Shown here: piece after piece, positions 49,073 through 59,570 of the stretch
Numbering within the stretch: position 1 is the first letter of the stretch
How the letters are laid out: every line of letters starts with the position of its first letter
Assembly (NCBI GenBank): GCA_001600415.1
Contig: BCJX01000004.1
Coordinates: 186,001-250,000, forward strand
DNA from: Pascua guehoae
Lineage: Eukaryota > Basidiomycota > Tremellomycetes > Trichosporonales > Trichosporonaceae
DNA length: 64,000 nt
Reading direction: 5' to 3'
Made by a program: the position numbers and the translations under genes
The notes under the pieces: generated by a model
Databases searched by the model: none
What the model was told of the DNA's origin: nothing
What the model saw: only the letters and a program-made list of their open reading frames with translations

Positions 49073-49650
49073 GTTTGCAATGTAGCGAGAGTGTCAAACG
49101 GTGAGACGGGTAAGGTAACACCAAGGGGGAAGGGCGCGCCAGGGCGCTCTGTTGAAGAGCTTTTGTAGCCCGGTCGGGCTCGAGGGTGATGATGTGGGCG
49201 GGACTGGTGGTGGTGGTGGTGATGAGAGAAGGGCCGAAAAGCATACAGTAGGCGGCGTGTGACGTACCTCTTTCGTTCTTTCAATCTTTCCACCACCGGA
49301 GTGGCTGGCCACAGGCCACAATAGCCCTTGCCACCAGGTGGCTCCAGGCTCCAGGCTGTGCCCAGGCCCGAAAGGTGGCCCATTTCGCCTTCGGCCTAGG
49401 ATCGGCTGACACGCTAGCCAAGCGGCCGAGATTACAAAAGTGGAGGCAGGTAGTGATCCATTTGGTTCCGTGAGCTTGACATCCACGTGGTATATGACGT
49501 GTCGACTTCCCCGCACTTTGCCACCGCCTGGCCAAGATTTCGAAGTGGATTCTGCGTTTTGGCTGACAGATGAAGCAACCTTGTCGTGGGTGCTTGGAGC
49601 AACTCTGCCCTTCGACACCACCCACATCACTCCAGCGAATATCATCAAAA
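49073..49650. promoter_or_regulatory. MDM31-NMD3 divergent promoter region
   Basis: 578 bp between the starts. A CT-dense stretch on the minus strand (CACCACCACCACCA at about 49198-49216) lies toward MDM31. No named operator is recognised. Confidence 0.5.
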
Positions 49651-51482
49651 ATGGAGTACGAACCGACGGCAGCTGGGCAAGAAAGCTATATTCTCTGTGC
49701 CGACTGTGGCACAGTCATCTCGTCGGCCAACGGCGCGGGTCTCTGTGAGTTGCTACAGGATCTATCCTGCTCCATCTTGGTCAGCAGGTGCAGAGTATGA
49801 GCTAACGGCAACAGGTGTGGGATGTTTGCGCAACTCGGTCGACATCACAGAGGGCATCCCAAAGGAGGCGGTTGTCAACTTTTGCCGTGGCTGTGAACGA
49901 TTCTTGTCACCACCTAATACCTGGGTCGCTGCGCAGCCCGAGTCGCGCGAGCTGCTGGGTGAGTCGGGGCCGGATCCGAACGTCAGGGGGGAGCGAGAGA
50001 AAGAGCACTTTTGCTAACAAGTCAGCCATTTGCTTGAAGAAGATTGCGAGGCCTTTGATGAAGGTGCGACTGATCGATGCGTCGTTTATCTGGACGGAAC
50101 CGCACTCGCGCCGTATCAAGCTCAAGGTCACGATCCAGAAGGAGGTGCTCGCCAACACTGTGCTGCAGCAAACGTTTGTCCTCACCCTCGTGGTGCAGAC
50201 GGGTCAGTGCCCGCAATGCACGCGTCTCGCGGCCAAGAACACATGGAAGGCGTCGGTGCAGGTGCGGCAAAAGGTGACGCACAAGCGTACCTTCCTGTTC
50301 CTCGAGCAGCTCATCCTCAAGCACAATGCGCACAAGGACACAACAAGCATCTCGGAGAAGCGCGACGGCCTCGACTTTTTCTACACGGAGCGCAACCACG
50401 CCATCAAGATGGTCGAGTTCCTTGCGGGTGTCGTCCCCGTGCGTGCAAAGGGGTCCGAGCAGCTCATTTCGCAAGACACACAGTCCAACACGGCAAACTA
50501 CAAGTTTACGTACTCGGTCGAGATTGTGCCAGTGTGCAAGGACGACCTGGTCTGCATTCCCAAGTCGCTCGCGCGGTCGTGGGGCAACATTAGCCCGCTC
50601 ACGATTTGCTCGCGTGTCGGCAACTCGATCCACCTCCTCGACACCATGACGCTGCAGCAGACGGACGTGTCGGCGCCCGTCTACTGGCGCCAGCCATTCG
50701 ACTCGCTCGCCACTGTGTCTGACATGGTCGAGTTTATCGTTCTCGACATTGAGCCCACGGGTGTCCAGCGCGGCAAGTATGTCCTCGCAGATGCTCAGGT
50801 GGTGCGCTCGACGGGTTCGGGCCACAAGGCGGACGAAGACGGCATGGGCGACGACGGCATCTACCACACACGGACGCACCTGGGCGCCATTCTCCAGCCC
50901 GGCGACACGGTCATGGGATACCACCTGACCAATGCAAATTTCAACAGTGAAGCATTCGAGTCGCTCGACCCGGGCAGGCTACCCGACGTGATTCTCGTCA
51001 AGAAGACGTACCCGAACCGGAGGAAAAAGGCCCGTCCCCGCAACTGGAAGCTGCGCTCGATTGCCAAGGAGGCCGAGGACGTGGCCGACGGCACCGTCGG
51101 CCGTGGCGCAGTCGGCCGTCGCGGTGGTGTGGACCAGAGGAACGTCGAGCGCGACTACGAGCTCTTCCTCCGCGACCTCGAAGAGGACAAGGAGATGCGC
51201 GCCGCCGTCAACCTGTACAAGGCCGACGACGTCGCAGAGGACGCACCCGAGGACGCCGACGGAGACGTCGACATGGGAGGCGCCTCCAAGCCCGGCTCGG
51301 GTACACGTGGCGGCAAGCGCAGGACAGGCGCCGTCGCCCAGGCCGCCGCGACAATGGAGGTCGAGGAGGACGGCATGGACGACGACGAGGAGGAGGAGGA
51401 AGACTTCCCCGAGATTGAGCTCGACGAGCTGCTCGAGAACTTTGAGGAGTTGGGCGTCGACGACGGCGACGAGGTGCTCTAG
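49651..51482 (+). CDS. NMD3: 60S ribosomal subunit nuclear export adaptor NMD3
   Basis: Three exons (49651-49744, 49815-49958, 50026-51482; introns 70 and 67 nt) give 564 aa. The N-terminus has the two CxxC zinc sites (CADCG and FCRGCERF), then KVRLIDASFIWTEPHSRRIK (20 residues of the conserved core), KRTFLFLEQLILKHNAH, DGLDFFYTERNHAIKMVEF, and a C-terminal basic stretch with a long acidic tail ending in GDEVL. The tail contains hydrophobic spacing (IELDELLENFEELGV) fitting the leucine-rich CRM1 export signal. NMD3 loads on the nascent 60S subunit in the nucleus and bridges to Crm1. The start is fixed by the zinc-finger N-terminus. Confidence 0.95.
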
Positions 51483-52082
51483 ACTAATCATCGTTTGTAT
51501 GCACTGGTATAGACTGCAGGCTGAGTGTGAGGCATGTCCAACTGACGTGTGGTTTGATTTTGCTGGCATGTGTTGGTATTCTGTGTCGGGTGGGCATTCT
51601 TGGTTGTGTGTTGGGTTGGCCCGTGTCATCGAGTTAGGGCTTTGCTGAGCGAAGTGGGACGGATGACTGGGGACGGTACGGACAGGTGCGTCCGTAAAGT
51701 CGTGAGACTGCTACGCGCTCGAGCCTCACTGTGGCAGTGCCATGACTTTCCGAACGCACCTGTAAGTGAGCGGTGCTCAACCTCAGATCTTAGGAGTAAC
51801 ACAAAGGTAAGAGAGGTTCAACCGAGCTTTGCGTTATTGAGACAAGAGCACAAGAGGCGGCGCGTTCACAGCAGCACGTGCGTGGTCACATGCCTGCGAC
51901 TGGCTCCAAGAAGGACGTCAAAGGTGGCTCACGCATGGTCGCTATGGACAGTTGCAACAAGATCAGAACAACTAGCATTGACACGGGCCTAGATTGTATA
52001 ACGCAAAATGTACACGCGTCGATAACTCTCCCACCCACAAAGGTACAGAACGCCAATACGCCACACGCCCGACGGCCCCAGC
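51483..52082. other. Convergent intergenic with hairpin element
   Basis: A 600-bp region between NMD3 (plus) and the transporter gene (minus). It holds the 82-bp inverted repeat at 51682-51763 (separate entry) and nothing else recognised. Confidence 0.6.
51682..51763. repeat. 82-bp inverted repeat, 33-nt arms (copy 1 of a dispersed family)
   Basis: The left arm (51682-51714, begins ACAGGTGCGTCCGTAAAGTC) and right arm (51731-51763) are inverted copies matching at 27 of 33 positions, about 29 with G-U pairs, with a 16-nt loop. The arms are also related to those at 54964-54996 and 55148-55180. Confidence 0.8.
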
Positions 52083-53588
52083 CTACTGCCTGGCCACTGG
52101 CGCCACGTCCACCTGGTCGAGGCTGGACGGGCGCTTTGCATCTGGGGAGTCTCCGCGGGGGTATGCGTACTCGTCAATGTGGGCCGGGGCGGGGTCTTCA
52201 GTCTCGGCGCCGCGCTTGCCGAGGACCAACGTCTGGCGCCCATCCTTTGCCCAGATGTAGGCTGCCCAGGCTGCAATGTAGATGAAGCACGGCACGACGA
52301 GGAAGAAGGAGACGCGCGTGTTGTAGGCCTCTGCGATTGCGCCCTGGGCCGGGGGAAAGACTGCGCCGCCCGAGACGCCCATGACGACGAGGGCGGAAGC
52401 GCGGCGCGTGTTGCGCCCGAGGCGGGCGGTGGAGAGGCCAAAGATGAGGGGGTACATGGGGCTCTCGAACCACATGACGAGCATGACCATTGCGACGCCC
52501 GGGTTGCCGTGGAGCGAGGCGATGAGGACGGCGACGACGGTCGCGAGCACGGCATAGATGAAGAGCATGACGGGACCCGTAATGACCGAGAGGAGGGCGG
52601 TGCAGATGAAACGACTGACGGTGAACATGATGAGGGCGTACGAGAGGAGCTGCGAGCCGCGGCTGTCTGGGATGCCTGCGTTTTCGTGCGTGTAGTTTAG
52701 GAAAAAGGCGCCAATCGTCACCTGGGCGCCGCAGTAGAGAAACTGGGCAATGGCGCCGGTAATGGCGCGCGTCTCCTTCCACAACGGCTTTGTGGGTGGT
52801 GTCTGTCCGCCGTCCTGGTCGCCAACTTGCTCGGTGAGAAGACTTTCGAGGGCCGCCTCGGATACTTCGGGGAGCTTTGTGAAAATAAACGCGACGGCGA
52901 CGAGGGCGCCCATGCCCGCGACCGCGAGGTAGACCCACTGGACATTGGTGAGGTCTGTCGAGTTTTCGTCTGAGAAAAAGTACTTTGACGCAATGAGCGG
53001 GCCGGCAAACGATCCCACGCCGTTGAACGACTGGGACAGCTGGAGGCGGAGCGACGAGACGGACACGGGCGGGATGACGGTAATGTACGAGTTTGCCGCG
53101 ACTTCAAGCGACGCGAGCCCACACGCAATGACGGCGGTGCACACGACAAACCCCCCAAACACGCCTTGCTTGTTGGCGCTCGTCGTCGACGATTTGGCCA
53201 CGGGCCAGAACAGGATTGCACCCAACGAGTACAGGCTCAGACCCATGATGATTGTCGTCTTGTACCCGCGCCGCCGGAGCACTTCGCCCGCCACGGGCGA
53301 GTAGGCAAAGTAGCCGATACCAAAGTAGGCCACCTGGAGACCCGTCGACTGCAGCTTGGAGATGCCGAGTACGTTTTGAAAGTGCTTGTTGAGCACGTCG
53401 AGCAGGCCGTACGCGAACCCCCACAAGAAGAAGAGCGACGTCACGAGGATGAATGCCCAGACTGTGCGTGTTAGTTCTGCCTGGATTGCATCTCTGGCGG
53501 GCCGTTGGAAGGGTGCAATCTGCACCTGGCGAGGACCCCGGATGTCAACACGACGAGTGCCCGCCCGCACAAGCCGAACACATGGCAT
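52083..53588 (-). CDS. FucP-like MFS sugar/H+ symporter
   Basis: A single exon of 501 aa starting MPCVRLVRAG at 53588, with about twelve hydrophobic segments. The FucP-family opening WAFILVTSLFFLWGFAYGLL is followed by DVLNKHFQ, and GYFAYSPVAGEVLRRRGYK matches the TM2-TM3 loop. The central loop is hydrophilic (TEQVGDQDGGQTPPTKPLWKE split around 52790), and TMs 7-12 end before a charged tail. Relatives carry L-fucose, glucose or galactose with protons across the plasma membrane; the substrate cannot be fixed. The first 40 residues contain an intron-like stretch, but the frame is open and continuous. A CTAAC...ACAG acceptor-like site at about 53465 means a different N-terminal exon is possible. 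Confidence 0.85.
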   Translation of the reverse strand: MPCVRLVRAGTRRVDIRGPRQVQIAPFQRPARDAIQAELTRTVWAFILVTSLFFLWGFAYGLLDVLNKHFQNVLGISKLQSTGLQVAYFGIGYFAYSPVAGEVLRRRGYKTTIIMGLSLYSLGAILFWPVAKSSTTSANKQGVFGGFVVCTAVIACGLASLEVAANSYITVIPPVSVSSLRLQLSQSFNGVGSFAGPLIASKYFFSDENSTDLTNVQWVYLAVAGMGALVAVAFIFTKLPEVSEAALESLLTEQVGDQDGGQTPPTKPLWKETRAITGAIAQFLYCGAQVTIGAFFLNYTHENAGIPDSRGSQLLSYALIMFTVSRFICTALLSVITGPVMLFIYAVLATVVAVLIASLHGNPGVAMVMLVMWFESPMYPLIFGLSTARLGRNTRRASALVVMGVSGGAVFPPAQGAIAEAYNTRVSFFLVVPCFIYIAAWAAYIWAKDGRQTLVLGKRGAETEDPAPAHIDEYAYPRGDSPDAKRPSSLDQVDVAPVARQ

Positions 53589-53930
53589 TGTGGCCAGACA
53601 CACACCACCAGGTCAACGCGACATGGTGCTCGCTCAAGCCGACCACAGGACATCCAAGCCAGACCCGCGACTTGACGCCCAGGCCAACGCGATGCAGGAC
53701 CCGCTCAAGGCCAAACAAATACCCCTCCCTGGCACCTCCCATGACACCTCCCCCGAGCCACTCACGGTACAGTCTGGGAAACAAGCCCGTCTTGAACACA
53801 TTGCCCGATACGGGCCCCACGGCGCCGCCAGCCATTGTCGTGGTCAACAGGCGATACGAAGAGAGAGTGAGAGTCGAGCGTGCGTCCGAATGTGGATGGG
53901 GAATTGGTAACACCGATGCACGTTGCAAGC

Positions 53931-53986
53931 AGTCTAGCCGTCTAGCAGTCTAGCCGTCTAGCCGTCTAGCAGTCTAGCCTTATAGC
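53931..53986 (+). repeat. 8-bp tandem repeat, seven units
   Basis: Six units of AGTCTAGC or CGTCTAGC alternate, followed by a degenerate CTTATAGC. It lies 343 bp upstream of the transporter start. Confidence 0.95.
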
Positions 53987-54963
53987 CTACAGTTCTCGCT
54001 AGCGCCGTACCCTACGCTATCGGGTTTCGACTAGCGGTCCTCTATAGAGCCCCGGATGCCGGCCCTTGGTTTTGCAGACGTGCACGAGTGGAACAGATGC
54101 CAAAGCCAGGATCGCCCAGGACGTCCTGACTGGCCCACATGCGGCCGGTCGAAAATCTGGCGCAGCTGGCGTCTGGGGTACTCCTGAGCCAACCCCTCCC
54201 CGGGTCGCATCTCGTGCGTTTGCAGCGTGCATGCTGCTCCGCTTGTCGCGGGACGGGCCGGCGGGCCGGCGAGGCGGGCGCGGGGCGCGACGGGTCCCCG
54301 GCGTACACGCCGTCTGTTGTGGGCCACAGACATGGCTTGGACTACAGTTTGCCGGGCTTGTGGCTTGTGTAGCGCAGCTGGCCAGCTGGTCGACTGCAAG
54401 ATGTTCTTGTTGTGGGCAAAAGTTAGTCGCCGGCCTCAGGGCGCGGGGGCGCCGGTTAATATGTTAATTTGGGCGGTGGACGGGACATATGGGCCATATG
54501 GGCCCATGTGATTGGGCTTGCGGGTCTGCAATGTTCCGCCGATGCGGGGAACTGTCGGTTGGAAGCCACCTCCACCACGATGGGTGGAACATCCGTCCAC
54601 GGAACACGCAGATTCTTGGCACTGACATCGTTGACGTGCAGCCATTTTATCGCGGACGAGTACAACGGTTCAGACGTTTGGCAGATTGACATGCCGTACT
54701 GACGTGCGGGCGCGTGCTCTTTACCCGCGCGCGTGGAGATGTACGCGCTCACTGTTACGCGCCCACTTGACGGCGGACGTGATGACGGACGTGCCTGGGT
54801 TGCTACAACAGTGACGATGTCAGTGCAGCGGGCGGTGGAGAACTACTACTGGTCCTTGTCCTGCATCTTGTCATTGCTATAAGCGGGGGTATGTCAGACA
54901 GGACAGACGCAGTCATTGTATACATGCGGGTGGCGCCTTGCCAGCAGCATGTGGCCCCCACGT

Positions 54964-55180
54964 ACAAGTGCGGCTTGAAAGTCATGAGAGTGCCACTTTG
55001 AGCTCGGTCCAGTCCAAGTTGCGCATGGACACTGTATCGACCAATGCAATGGCACGGCAAGTGGACACACTCATGTTTCCTCCTTGTTGTATCCCACACG
55101 CCCTGAGCACGGGTCTGTATATATGCGTGCGCGTACCCTAGCTTAATGTGGCAGTCTCATGACTTTTCAGACACACCTGT
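54964..55180. repeat. 217-bp element flanked by 33-nt inverted arms (copy 2)
   Basis: The left arm (54964-54996, ACAAGTGCGGCTTGAAAGTC at its start) and right arm (55148-55180) match in inverted orientation at 27 of 33 positions and enclose 151 bp with no coding frame. Both arms are homologous to the 51682-51763 hairpin. GTAC occurs just outside or at each edge (54962 and 55183), which might be a target duplication, but this is not shown. Confidence 0.75.
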
Positions 55181-55530
55181 TTGTACTGGTCGGAAGGACG
55201 GGGCACATTGTGCAGTGCTCCTGGCGGCGTTGTGGCATGTGGCAAGCCACAGTCTCCGTGGCGGGCACGAGACGGCAGCTATAGTCGACTGTGTTGATAC
55301 CTGTACATTGCATGCCAAACAGCGACAGTTGTGAGTTGGGGGAGGGCAGAAATACTGGCTACAATACGTGCTACAAGACTCGAGAGACAAGCGATTCCTA
55401 CAAATGCCCATATACTCAAGACAAAAAAAGATACAGCGATTGTCTCATCCTTGCGGATGATCCCCCGGGCCCGCAGGCGTGACTGATTTTCTTTCCTTCG
55501 CGTGCCCAGCCTTTGCCCTAAGCAGCCACA

Positions 55531-57711
55531 CTAGGACGTACAGCATGGCCCACAACAGGGCCAAGCCCAACGCCAAGGGAGGCAGCTGCTCCAGCCCCCG
55601 CATCCGCCTGCTGATTGTTGGGGTCTCTGGGCTCTGGCGCTCGAGCAACGCGGCCAGCATCCTTGTCCTGGGTCGCGCCCGGATCGGTTTGGTCTCCCAG
55701 GGCTTGAATGGGCCCAACAGCATATTCCTCCTGCTGGCTCCTCTGGACGTGGAGGATATGTGGCGGACGGGTGCGGGCGGGGGACGGTGCTGTCCATGCG
55801 GTTGGCGGGCGGGTACGTCATTGTACGGGGGTGGACCGTGTCGGTTGCGGGGTAAATTGCTCGAGGAAGGTTACGGGACGATGGAGCACCGGGGTTGCCA
55901 GCGTGAGGGACGGTGCCGGGTAGTGGTTGGCGAGATGAGACAGGAAGGGCGCGGCCCAATGAGGGTGTTGATCGCGTGCTTGCCGAGACGGTAGCAGTGG
56001 AGGAAGACGACGAGGATAACGACGAAGACGACGACGATGATGCGTACACGGAGACTGGAGCTCCTGTGGCGGTATACATCGGCGGTGTCGAGGAGCCTTC
56101 GACGCTTGAGATGGACCAATGGGGCTGTAGACGGTACCACGCTTGAACCGCATTGCTGAAGAGGGTTTCCATCTCGTGGGCTGTCTCGGGCACGTGGCCA
56201 GACTGGCCGACAAAGTAGCTTGTCCCCAGTTGAAGGACAGGCTGGCCAAAGTGCCAAACGGCTGCCGTCATGCCGTTGTCGCCCGTGACGAGCAAAACAG
56301 GCTCCCGGAAGTCGTTGTTGTTGTACAGCTCGTGGCGAATGAGGGAATCGCCGGTGAGCGGGAGGTTGTTGAATTGACCAGGCGGCGGGTGCTGAGGCGG
56401 TCCAAGCAGTCGGACGCCAGGGTACCTGCATGGTCGGCGACTGTCGCGATCGTTTTTGATATTCGCAACGATGTCCTTTAGGGCTACCACACCCTTGAAA
56501 GGTGGCGGCGGCGCAGGGGCGACGGGGGCAGCGGGAGTGGTGGCAGCGGAGCTCGCAGCGGCCGAAGTGGTGGCACCTGGCGCAGTGGCGGCAGCAGCAG
56601 ATTTCCTCGCTTTGCTCCGTGCTGTCTTCGAATTTCCTCCGCCTTGGACTGGGTCCGACTCCCTCGTGCGGAGCTTCTCCTCGCAGACATTGTCCGGAAT
56701 GAGCAGACTCTCGAGGCAGCCCCTGTTCGACGGCGAACAACCAGTGCGCCGGGCAAAGTCCAGCCAAGTCCCGATATTGGATGGCTGATTCTTGTCGACC
56801 ACTTTGTGATGACCTCTTGCAGGGGTAGTAACGTCTTCTGGGAAATATACTTGGTTGGTGTCGATAGCGATGTGGACCCGAGCAATCGTTCCGGGGTGGA
56901 CCATGGAGCGGTCGATTGGCGCGCGCGCGGCTGCGATTTCGTCCCACCGGCACTGTGGAGAGCTTGTCACCGTTGTGTCGGTCCGCATGTTCGTGGTCTT
57001 TCCAAAGAGTGACGTTAATTGTGTGCTGCTCCATTGCGTAATCCGATCTGGCTCAGCAGTCGATAAGATATCTTTGTTCTTAACAGGATCCTGGTTGATA
57101 AGAGCCCTGAAAAAGCCATGGGTCATCACGTCGATGGGGGAGCTGGTTAGCAAGAGTCGCCTCTTGTGCCCAGGGTACTGTCGGTGGAGAGCTTGGGCGA
57201 GCAGATAGTAACACCGTGCGCGAGTATACGCTTGCTCATCTTGTGACATGGGGCGAAGATCGACGCGGTCCAGATTCTGGAAGCACGTCAGATATGGGGT
57301 GGACGCTGATAATGACCTTACCTTCATGTTTGTGGCATCTTGGAAAATGTGGCTTGGGAAGAGGCCCTCGGCGATGTCGGTCGAATTGCGCGGCACGACT
57401 CTGGACATGCGCGTAAGGCACTTCAGAGCCTTCTTTGCATCACCACTATTCTTCCTTTTCTTGCTTTCAAAGTTGAGCAATAGTGTGTCCACCCATGAGT
57501 ACGCAAACACTGGGTCATCGGCGCTGGGTCCATCGCGCAAGTAGACGAGGTCGTCGATGGGGATGATCTTCAGAAAGTCGGAACTCGGGATGAAGATGGT
57601 ACTAGTGGGGTCGGGAGGCGAAATCGGTGGCCAGACCGCTGGAGATTTGACATTGGCAAAGAGCTGGTCGATTGTGGCCTTGCTCGAAGGGGGGGACACT
57701 GGAGTCGACAT
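55531..57711 (-). CDS. Unrecognised protein, about 711 aa
   Basis: Two exons: 57711-57322 and 57276-55531, joined over a 45-nt in-frame intron (57277-57321, GTAAGG...TTCCAG). The N-terminal 330 residues look globular (FLKIIPIDDLVYLRD, CYYLLAQALHRQYPGHKRRL, WDEIAAARAPIDRSMVHPG). A central Ala/Pro-rich linker and a second ordered block follow (LIRHELYNNNDFREPVLLVT, then VWHFGQPVLQLGTSYFVGQ and HEMETLFSNAVQAWYRL), then a Ser-rich tail. The last 65 codons read poorly in this frame. An alternative frame there encodes a hydrophobic helix (LPPLALGLALLWAMLYVLVW), and a third is Ala/Gly-rich, so the true C-terminus is uncertain and may need another intron or contain an indel. No known domain is recognised. 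It is divergent from the unknown gene at 58527. Confidence 0.65.
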   Translation of the reverse strand: MSTPVSPPSSKATIDQLFANVKSPAVWPPISPPDPTSTIFIPSSDFLKIIPIDDLVYLRDGPSADDPVFAYSWVDTLLLNFESKKRKNSGDAKKALKCLTRMSRVVPRNSTDIAEGLFPSHIFQDATNMKVRSLSASTPYLTCFQNLDRVDLRPMSQDEQAYTRARCYYLLAQALHRQYPGHKRRLLLTSSPIDVMTHGFFRALINQDPVKNKDILSTAEPDRITQWSSTQLTSLFGKTTNMRTDTTVTSSPQCRWDEIAAARAPIDRSMVHPGTIARVHIAIDTNQVYFPEDVTTPARGHHKVVDKNQPSNIGTWLDFARRTGCSPSNRGCLESLLIPDNVCEEKLRTRESDPVQGGGNSKTARSKARKSAAAATAPGATTSAAASSAATTPAAPVAPAPPPPFKGVVALKDIVANIKNDRDSRRPCRYPGVRLLGPPQHPPPGQFNNLPLTGDSLIRHELYNNNDFREPVLLVTGDNGMTAAVWHFGQPVLQLGTSYFVGQSGHVPETAHEMETLFSNAVQAWYRLQPHWSISSVEGSSTPPMYTATGAPVSVYASSSSSSSLSSSSSSTATVSASTRSTPSLGRALPVSSRQPLPGTVPHAGNPGAPSSRNLPRAIYPATDTVHPRTMTYPPANRMDSTVPRPHPSATYPPRPEEPAGGICCWAHSSPGRPNRSGRDPGQGCWPRCSSARAQRPQQSAGGCGGWSSCLPWRWAWPCCGPCCTS

Positions 57712-58526
57712 GGAGGTACTGGTCTGCCGAGGGTGAGAATGGGCGGGACAGACGAGTAGCAGTCCAGTGACTTACAGTAATGAAGTCGGCGACCGGACGA
57801 TGGCTGGCGTGGGGATGGAGGTGATACGGAGACCAGCTGGGACAAAGGATAGAGGCTGTGGTGGATATAAGAACCCAAGAGGATGAAAGAAAAACGACCT
57901 GGGGTTGTGGTAGGAGCTCAAGTACTTACTGCCATATACCCCACGTCGGTTCACGGCCAGGCAGAGATCAAAGAGCCCAGTCTACATTGGGCTGAAGGTG
58001 TGCCAGCCCCAAGTGTGTGAAGGGAGTTGGAGCTGCCGTTCGAAGTAAAGGGGAGGTGATGAATCTAGTACCCCGTTCTCCAGAATCGTCAAACGATTCC
58101 AAGGAGGTGACAACCAGAACATCCTTCCCCGCCCCGCCTCGGGCGCATGAAGTGCAACACGAAGAAGGAGGCTTAGGCGGTTTGGCGTTTAACCCTGGAT
58201 GTCGCGTGTTACATGTTACATGTAGCAGAATGTAGGGGCGTGTCACAGGTTGGAGCGCAAAAGCGCTGTTCCGGGCGATTCACTTTGCAGGATGGCATTG
58301 ATGCAATGACAAGGCGATGCGTGATGTAGACGTTGCGGCGATGCTAGAAGTACAGCTTTACATGCTTGGCTGCTAAGGTACGTGCCAGGGGATCACGCTT
58401 CAGAAGGGGGTGGCGGTGCGTGGGAGATCACGTGCTTCCCGTCTGGATGTCATTGTTGGGTGGAATTGGCTTTCACCTATAAAGAGCGAGGGTGACGGTT
58501 GTTGCCACCAGCTACGTCTCGTCACC
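57712..58526. promoter_or_regulatory. Divergent region between two unrecognised genes
   Basis: 815 bp with both promoters. It holds no coding frame I support. A short tandem GTTACAT occurs at about 58209-58222. Confidence 0.45.
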
Positions 58527-59570
58527 ATGTTCCATCAACTGCCACCATCCACCCAAGAGACTCAGCCATTTCAAGAGCTCTACATCCCACCCGATCCGAC
58601 CCATAAGCATCATGAGCCCGTCCACCAACGAATCTACTCCACCGACTCTGGTCCAAGTCCCATCAGCACTGTAGCGACCTCACCGTGAGTCATTGGACCC
58701 CTCGATGAATCGTGTCTCCTCGCTCACACCAACAGTGATACTCCCACCACCGTACCAGAGCCATATTTCACGGGTGGTGTCAAGGACGTGTCCGAGTACT
58801 TTATCGACCTCGACAACCCAACTCTACGGCCCAGAGAGTACGTACATCTCGCCGTTTATGCGTGATTTTCTGACAGCCAGCTGCCCTCTCGATGTCCAGG
58901 CCTATTTTGAGTGTGTTGGTCGGTTTGCGAATGGGCTCCGCAATGGCTTCATTCCTCCCTTTGAGGTTGGACCTGGAGCTTCCTACGCCCCCAATGACCA
59001 CCTGATGGTGCAGGGCCTTGCTCTGCTCCGTCAGCAGCGTAGCAAGGGGCCGGGTGTCTGGGTGGACCCCAACGACGTCACAGCCAAGGACATGGCAGAG
59101 CATCCATCTTTCCCATGGCTTGGCCCGCTGTCTCGTCAGCACGGGGACCTGCGTGCCCTTGTTGGACGCATCGAAGCGTCAGCCCAGCCTCCTACGCGCC
59201 CCCCAGACCACATCATTCTCGTGAGTACTGTACATTGCAAAAGGTAAATGTACACTTGACTGACTTGAAGGGAAACGTCCGCCTCGCATTCCCTCGTGGT
59301 GTACGAGGGCCAGAAAACAACCCATACTGGGTGTATGTGACAGGCATTGCATACGGATCTCAGCATCCCCTCACCGTCGCGGCCTCGCACCCTTGGTACA
59401 ACGACGGTCACATCCGGGCGTGTATCCGCGAAGTGTGTTCGGGTCTTGGGTGCGACAGTGTTCGCGCAGCGAATCTACCACTTGACCCAAGCGTAGACTA
59501 CAGCGAGTTTGACAGTCCGTCGGACGACGACGACGACGAGTCCAGCAGCTCTGGATGGTCAACCGCATGA
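58527..59570 (+). CDS. Unrecognised 299-aa protein
   Basis: Four exons (58527-58684, 58736-58837, 58881-59220, 59271-59570) with introns of 51, 43 and 50 nt. The start MFHQLPPSTQ has a CACCATG context. The first 60 residues are Pro/His-rich, then an ordered block begins (YFTGGVKDVSEYFIDLDNP, CPLDVQAYFECVGRFANGL, GPGVWVDPNDVTAKDMAEHP, and HIILGNVRLAFPRGVRG across an intron). The C-terminus is acidic and Ser-rich (DDDDDESSSSGW). No signal peptide or membrane segment is seen. All junctions restore the frame, and one acceptor (58880) was chosen because the alternative AG five bases earlier leads to a stop. No family is recognised; the VKDVSEYFIDLD stretch slightly recalls retrotransposon-adjacent or F-box-free fungal unknowns, but I make no claim. 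Confidence 0.65.

Larger units (their letters stand above)
53589..55530. other. Transporter upstream region with repeats, no gene seen
   Basis: About 1.9 kb of sequence upstream of the transporter and downstream of the next minus-strand gene. It holds an 8-bp tandem repeat (53931-53986) and the second inverted-repeat element (54964-55180). Frames in it are short and unlike proteins. A short minus-strand frame at 55445-55723 with a hydrophobic stretch overlaps the next gene and is discussed there. Confidence 0.55.

Noticed and set aside
50022..50924. 300-codon minus-strand frame
   Set aside because: Antisense shadow of the NMD3 third exon.
54962..55186. GTAC at both edges of the 217-bp element as a target-site duplication
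   Set aside because: A 4-bp match is weak, it overlaps the arm on one side, and the 51.7-kb copy shows no matching duplication.
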